Shown: in pieces, positions 59,683-64,000 of the stretch
Numbering within the stretch: the stretch's first letter is position 1
Layout: the number at the start of each line of letters is the position of its first letter
Notes under the pieces: generated by a model
What the model was told of the DNA's origin: nothing
Database searches by the model: none
The model's input: the letters and a program-made list of their open reading frames with translations, nothing else
Made by a program: the position numbers and the translations under genes
NCBI GenBank assembly: GCA_037367405.1
Contig: JAZKJV010004140.1
Coordinates: 1-64,000 of the forward strand
DNA length: 64,000 bases
Direction: 5' to 3'
Source of the DNA: Ottelia alismoides
Taxonomy: Eukaryota; Streptophyta; Magnoliopsida; Alismatales; Hydrocharitaceae

Positions 59683-59700
59683 GTTGACCGCCCGGTCAAC
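59683..59700 (+). promoter_or_regulatory. inverted W-box pair, Ath-H U3
   Basis: GTTGACCG-c-CCGGTCAAC is a near-perfect palindrome about 25 bases after the G-box palindrome GCCACGTGGC (59649-59658) and about 200 bases before the TATA-like site. The arrangement matches Ath-G. Confidence 0.55.
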
Positions 59701-60863
59701 TACCCCCCCAGGACCATTCCACACGGGTCCTTAGCGGGTCCCCAACTTCTCGGATTTTTCCCCGCTAAACCCGATCGCCTACCACCTAAACCCCGGGTCC
59801 GACTCCTTAATGCCACATCCGACACCCTCGCCGGGGTATCCACATCGGGATCCGCGCACCTCCACGCCCTACCCGACCTCATCTAGCCGGACCCGCACCC
59901 ATATTTAGCCGTTGCTCCGCCTCCTCATTTCCCCATCTTTGGTCATTCGAATCCACCTCCTGTGAGCTCCAGCGTACTCGTGAGAGTGACAGCTCGCGTC
60001 CGACGCCGTCGAAGCGAGGAGAGGAGGTGTGTCCATCGATCCGACGAGCTCAGCCGCCGTTGCTCCGCCACCAGCAGGAGCATTGAGCCTCGGAGGGAGA
60101 CGCTCCTCGAGGCGAAGACCAGGAGCTTCCGTAGCTCCTCCCCAGTCTCCTCGTCCACCCAGATAGCTCCGATAGTCTTTCTTTTCCGTAATTTCTAGTT
60201 ACCCCCAAATCGCTCCGCCGCCATCCATCGTCGATTCCTCCCGCTTCCGACCACCATCCGATCATCGGGCATCGCCATAGCCTTCGCCGACTTCCCGCGC
60301 ACCTTCTTCACCCCTCCATCCAACCCAGCTCGCACAGGAGCTGGGAGTCGAGCTCCTCCGTCTACCCCCTTCGCCGGAGCTCGCCATATCGACCCACAGA
60401 CCACCGTCACCCCACCTGACCGGGTCGAGGCAGTTTGCCCTCGACCCGCGAGTCTTCTGGATTGCTTTGCAGGTCGAACGAAGGCCATCTGAGGTCCTTC
60501 GCCATTCAGCCAGGAGGCACAGCTCTGCCGACCTCGCCCGAGCTCCTCAGAGCTCGGCTGGATCATCGGAGCCCACCACCAGCTGCAGGACACCCTTGCG
60601 GAGCTTCTCCGACCTTCAGGCGCAGCAGAGGAGCCTCGGAGCGAAGCCACCGGGCCGGCGAACTTCGCCGGTCATCTGTTCTTCGAGGATCCTCCTCCTC
60701 CGTTCGATCAGTCCTCCCGCTCCAGGTGTCATCTGGGCCGTTCATCCTTGGAGCTGCCTTCACCGTCAGATCAGAGGAGAGTCGATTGCAGCCGTTGGTT
60801 CACGTGCTACCACACTTCTACGCTGTCGAATACTCCACGTGGCGCGCATCCAGCGGTCCGAGT

Positions 60864-60869
60864 AATAAA
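60864..60869 (+). promoter_or_regulatory. AATAAA polyadenylation signal, Ath-H LTR
   Basis: AATAAA is followed by GGGTAATTTACCC, the same context as at 516 in Ath-A. It would end R. Confidence 0.5.
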
Positions 60870-62301
60870 GGGTAATTTACCCTTAGGCCCTCTTAGTTAT
60901 TTTATTTCGTTTTTAGTCTTGTAAATATTTAGCGTAGTTGTTTAAGTTTTGGTACTTTTGCATAGAGACCCGTGTGCTTGCCTTTATTTTCTGTTATACC
61001 CCTGTACATGGTCTGACACGTGCTTCGTCACGTGGTTTCGTTGGGATAATTGCATTGTATGCCCCTGTTGTTCTGGATGTTAACAGTTGAATGGAACTTT
61101 TAGTTTATTTGCATTTATACCCCTGTGCGTATTGTATTTAAACATGTGCGTGATATTTTGGGCATTTTGCGAATAGGTCCCTGGACTTTTGGTACCTGTT
61201 GCCAATAAGTCCTTGGAACTTATTTGTCTTGCATTTGGGTCCCTGAGTGCCCCAGGCACGCGCGTGGCGCGTGTTTTGCTGGGTTAATTGCACTAGACCC
61301 CCCAGACTCTCGGGTATTTGCACTTTGGTCCCTGTGCACTGTGCCCCTTCTTTATTTTTGAATAAAATAGCAAATTACCTCCAAATCCAACGAAAATTGG
61401 ACACATGGCTCCTGCCATGGTGTAAAATTTTCGAGGATTTTTGAGGACATTTTTGTTTTCATTTGATATTTTTAAAAAATAAAAAACACTTAATTTTGCT
61501 ACTGTTTAACTTTAAAAACCCCCAAAAATTATTAAAACCCATTTAAAAATTCCAAAAAAATTGTCTACTGTTTGGTTTACTTAGCTTGATTTTCTATCCA
61601 ATTTTGGCTATTTTTCATTATCTAAAACACCTAAAAATTGAAAAACACCTAACATTTATGAAAATTCTAATAATTAAACCAAAAATCCAAAAATAATAAA
61701 ATAGGTGCCTGAATTTTCCTTGTTTAATTCTCTTTACAGGAAAATTACCTCCCAGCTAATTTGGGGGGTTTAGATATTTTATCTAGGGCCTTTTAGCTCG
61801 GCTGGACAGTACCTGCTGTTTTAGTCACTTTTTGATTTTTAGAAAATTAAATAAACATCAGAAAATTCTCAAAAAATTCACCAAAAACACTAAAAATCAT
61901 AAAACACATAAACATATTTTTGTTTGAATTTTTGGTTGATTTTATTGCTTTTAATAAATTGTTGAAGTGTGTGTTTCTTTACTTTTCTTATTTTCTTAAT
62001 TCATTAAAAATCCAAAAAAAATATTAAATAATTTAAAAAAAACCACCAAAAATAGTTGCTTCTTTTATTATATTTCCCCTTTTTGACCACTTCGTAGGCC
62101 GAGAGGCCAACCCGTGCTCCTTGAGTTCGACCCTGGTCGCTATACCAGGTTAATCTAATAGCAGGACCGCTTTCGTGTTTTGATCGATTTTATCTATTAT
62201 TGGTGGTTTATTTTTCTTGATCGAGCACATCTGAGTGATTGAGGTCGCAACGACCATTTCTTTTATACCTTTACTTAGTCGCTCAGAGCGTGTCGTCAGA
62301 A

Positions 62302-62319
62302 TGGCGCCGTTGCTGGGGA
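62302..62319 (+). other. Ath-H primer-binding site (tRNA-Asp)
   Basis: TGGCGCCGTTGCTGGGGA matches the complement of the plant tRNA-Asp 3' end at 17 of 18 bases and lies three bases after the LTR. Confidence 0.95.
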
Positions 62320-63687
62320 GCACGGCTTAGTAGTCGATTTAATTCTCTCCGTGGTTTTCTTTTCGCGGCTTTTTGTATAGATTTCTGTAGATATATTTTT
62401 CTGACATTTTCTTACAATAATCTGGTTTGACACTCTTGTGTTGGTTTTCTTGCGAGGGCCCGAGGATCGAGGCGGCTTCTTCGGAAGCCGACGCAACCGC
62501 GAGAACCGGAGGCGGCTCTCTTCTTCACAGAGCCACAGGAGAGCGCAGGAAAGCAAGCAGGAGTGCGGGAGCCGCGGAATAGCCGCGGATTAGCATAGAT
62601 TAGATTAGGATTTATTATTCGCACATTTGAACTGATTGTAATAATACAGGTACATTCAGAGACACTTGAACTTTCGGGGTCTGTTTCGCCGAGCACCGGT
62701 GTGCTCGGGGGACCCCTTAGTTAGTTCGGTTTTTCACGGTTTTTACGCGGTTTTTCTCTTACTGCCTTTTCCGGTTTCACGCGGATTTCCGAGCCCCTAG
62801 CTGTAGGATTTTCTGCTTGATTGTGAGTAATTCATAGGATCCAAACACCCTAATATAATTGCCTGTTCCTATAGTGCGGTAATTGGACCTATAATAAAAA
62901 TAATAATAAAATAGCCGTTCCATCACCTCCGAGCCTACGCGCCGCGAGCCCACCCCGTCAAGCGCTACTCCTGAACTTGACCTATCGAGAAGAGGAGGGG
63001 TGGGTCTAGACCGGACTCTTTGGATTAGAGGCTGGTGGTCGGCTAGCCGTTCTTTCAAGTAGCACTGCTGTTTAGGGACTCGGTTTTCCGCCTGCACCAT
63101 TTAGGTAGTTTATTTCCTGTCTTTAAATTCTGCGCGGATCACTTTGCATGTAGACTGCTGGAGTCAGGTACGCATTTCTGTCTCTGCATGCATCATTGAT
63201 TTCTCGCGCATCGGCTTTTTCGTCTTCTCCCCCTGTTTTGGATTAAATAACCAGGAGAATCGAAAAATTCGTTAGGCTTTTGTTTTTATTGAAAAATATT
63301 AAAAAGAAAAACCATAAAATTGGGACTGGCTAAAACTATTGACCCTAAAAGACACTCACCTTAAAAATTTGTCTTGGGGAGAGCAACCCCCTCATTGTTT
63401 GGTTTGCTTGCGCGAGAGAGTGACCCGCACCCTAGGTAGAGCCCTCCGGTGCTATTTCTAGCTGACTACCGACTCTTCCGTGCGGGCCAGTCGGTTGGAG
63501 TAGCATCGGGTATCCCAACAGGTCACGTAAGCGCTTTGATAGATTGTTTGTTCACCTAATAAAAACTGACAAGATAATCTGACCGAGCCTTCACGGTCTT
63601 CAGCTCGTGTTGCGTTGGTGAACAGAGGGGTTTGCATTTTGATCATAGTTTCTTCAGATCCCATCCGCACTACTCGACCAGATCACG
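62320..63687 (+). other. Ath-H leader
   Basis: The 1368-base leader is collinear with 21216-22589 (-) of Ath-C (1374 bases). It opens with GCACGGCTTAG, and a less AT-rich first half follows. Open frames in it are short and not shared with Ath-C, so I treat it as untranslated. Confidence 0.75.
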
Positions 63688-64000
63688 ATGATGGGTAGAT
63701 GCTCTCTTAGGCAGCCGCTGGTTGCACCGCTTTCGGGCACGTCTACCCAGTCATCTAGGTTGGCCCGCGAGAGCCGAGACCAGTTCTCCGAGCCCGAGTA
63801 TGATTCCGCCCTGTTCCCCCTCGACCCCCTTTCTTTCGGTTCTGAGAGATATGAGCCAGAGGAGAGACTCACACATTTGACAACACCTGAGTTTGGCTCG
63901 TTTGATTTTGCAGACATTATGGCCGGCAGTTCTGAGGATCGCTCCCGTCAGCCTGAGCACTTCGTATTGGATCAGGGAGCGATCAACTCCACCCTGATCG
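63688..64000 (+). CDS. Ath-H gag, N-terminal part (runs off the window)
   Basis: An ATG at 63688 (a second in frame at 63691) opens a frame with no stop to the window edge, 104 codons. It begins MMGRCSLRQPLVAPLSG, is Ser/Arg/Glu-rich, has SFDFADIMAGSSEDRSRQPE about residue 75-92 and then VLDQGAINSTLI. A later Met at about residue 80 is an alternative start. Its place, 1.37 kb after the primer site, equals that of the Ath-C gag start. The conserved capsid core would lie to the right of the window. Absence of stops, in contrast to all other copies, suggests a young element. The product would be the structural Gag of a virus-like particle in the cytoplasm. Confidence 0.75.
   Translation, partial: MMGRCSLRQPLVAPLSGTSTQSSRLARESRDQFSEPEYDSALFPLDPLSFGSERYEPEERLTHLTTPEFGSFDFADIMAGSSEDRSRQPEHFVLDQGAINSTLI

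Larger units (their letters stand above)
58710..62298 (+). mobile_element. Ath-H 5' LTR, complete (3589 bp)
   Basis: It starts TGATGAATACCCATTCATCA directly after Ath-G sequence ending ATCAG and ends GTGTCGTCA, three bases before the primer site. In order it has the U3 box (58943-58980), an AT-rich tract (59000-59600), GCCACGTGGC (59649-59658) with facing GTTGACC/GGTCAAC (59683-59700), a weak TATA-like ATATTTAG (59901), the GC-rich R with ACGTGG and CCGT repeats, AATAAA (60864), the TTTGCA/CCCCTG array (60950-61350), the hairpin CATGGC-tcct-GCCATG (about 61404-61419), A-rich U5 and GAGTTCGACCCTGG (about 62122). It is the best-preserved LTR here. Confidence 0.93.

Noticed and set aside
60195..60875. 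Several open frames of 130-151 codons on both strands
   Set aside because: They overlap each other in the GC-rich LTR of Ath-H. Composition explains them.
1..64000. Host genes, tRNA or rRNA genes
   Set aside because: The tRNA-like words found are retrotransposon primer sites (PBS) only. No cloverleaf, rRNA motif or non-transposon protein domain was recognised.

Overview
This is nuclear DNA of a flowering plant with a repeat-rich genome, and I found no host gene in it. Almost every base I can identify belongs to one of two LTR-retrotransposon families. The first is a Ty3/gypsy family of the Athila lineage: its LTRs are about 3.6 kb, its primer-binding site matches plant tRNA-Asp, its integrase has no chromodomain, and its RT motif is FMDDF. 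The second is a Ty1/copia family with LTRs of about 2.54 kb and an initiator tRNA-Met primer site. I label the gypsy copies Ath-A to Ath-H and the copia copies Cop-1 to Cop-3.

Layout. 1-8450: Ath-A (+), a chimera in which the end of one LTR is fused directly to an integrase remnant, followed by a hairpin array, a 3' untranslated region, a polypurine tract and a diverged 3' LTR. 8460-21179: Ath-B (-), a 3' LTR stub, a complete but broken gag-PR-RT-RH-IN set, the primer site and a scrap of 5' LTR; a 395-bp Mutator-like MITE sits in its 3' region at 11490-11884. 21180-36745: Ath-C (-), the first 12 gag codons, leader, primer site and a full 3.6-kb LTR. Cop-1 (25140-35632, +), a complete two-LTR copia element with a 5-bp target duplication, split that LTR. 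36746-40628: Cop-2 (+), pol remnant and 3' LTR. 40629-41315: Ath-D (-), the U3 start only. 41316-46437: Ath-E (+), 3' region and LTR. 46438-55460: Cop-3 (+), the oldest copia copy, with recognisable gag, PR, IN, RT and RH pieces. 55461-56676: Ath-F (-), LTR end. 56677-58709: Ath-G (+), LTR start. 58710 to the window edge: Ath-H (+), a well-preserved element with full 5' LTR, primer site, leader and an open gag frame running off the window.

How it fits together. The visible nesting is Cop-1 inside the Ath-C LTR, Ath-C inside Cop-2, Ath-F inside the Cop-3 LTR, Ath-G inside Ath-F, and Ath-H inside Ath-G. Several joints (about 1925, 8455, 21180 and 46437) are not clean insertions and imply deletion or illegitimate recombination. 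Only Ath-H could still be coding-competent within what is visible. The most unusual structures are the following: arrays of hairpins that repeat the polypurine-tract/LTR junction; a palindromic G-box/W-box promoter module shared by the gypsy LTRs; about 70-bp palindromic repeats in the transcribed part of the LTR; and shared lethal lesions showing that Cop-1 and Cop-2 descend from one already dead copia that moved with borrowed enzymes.
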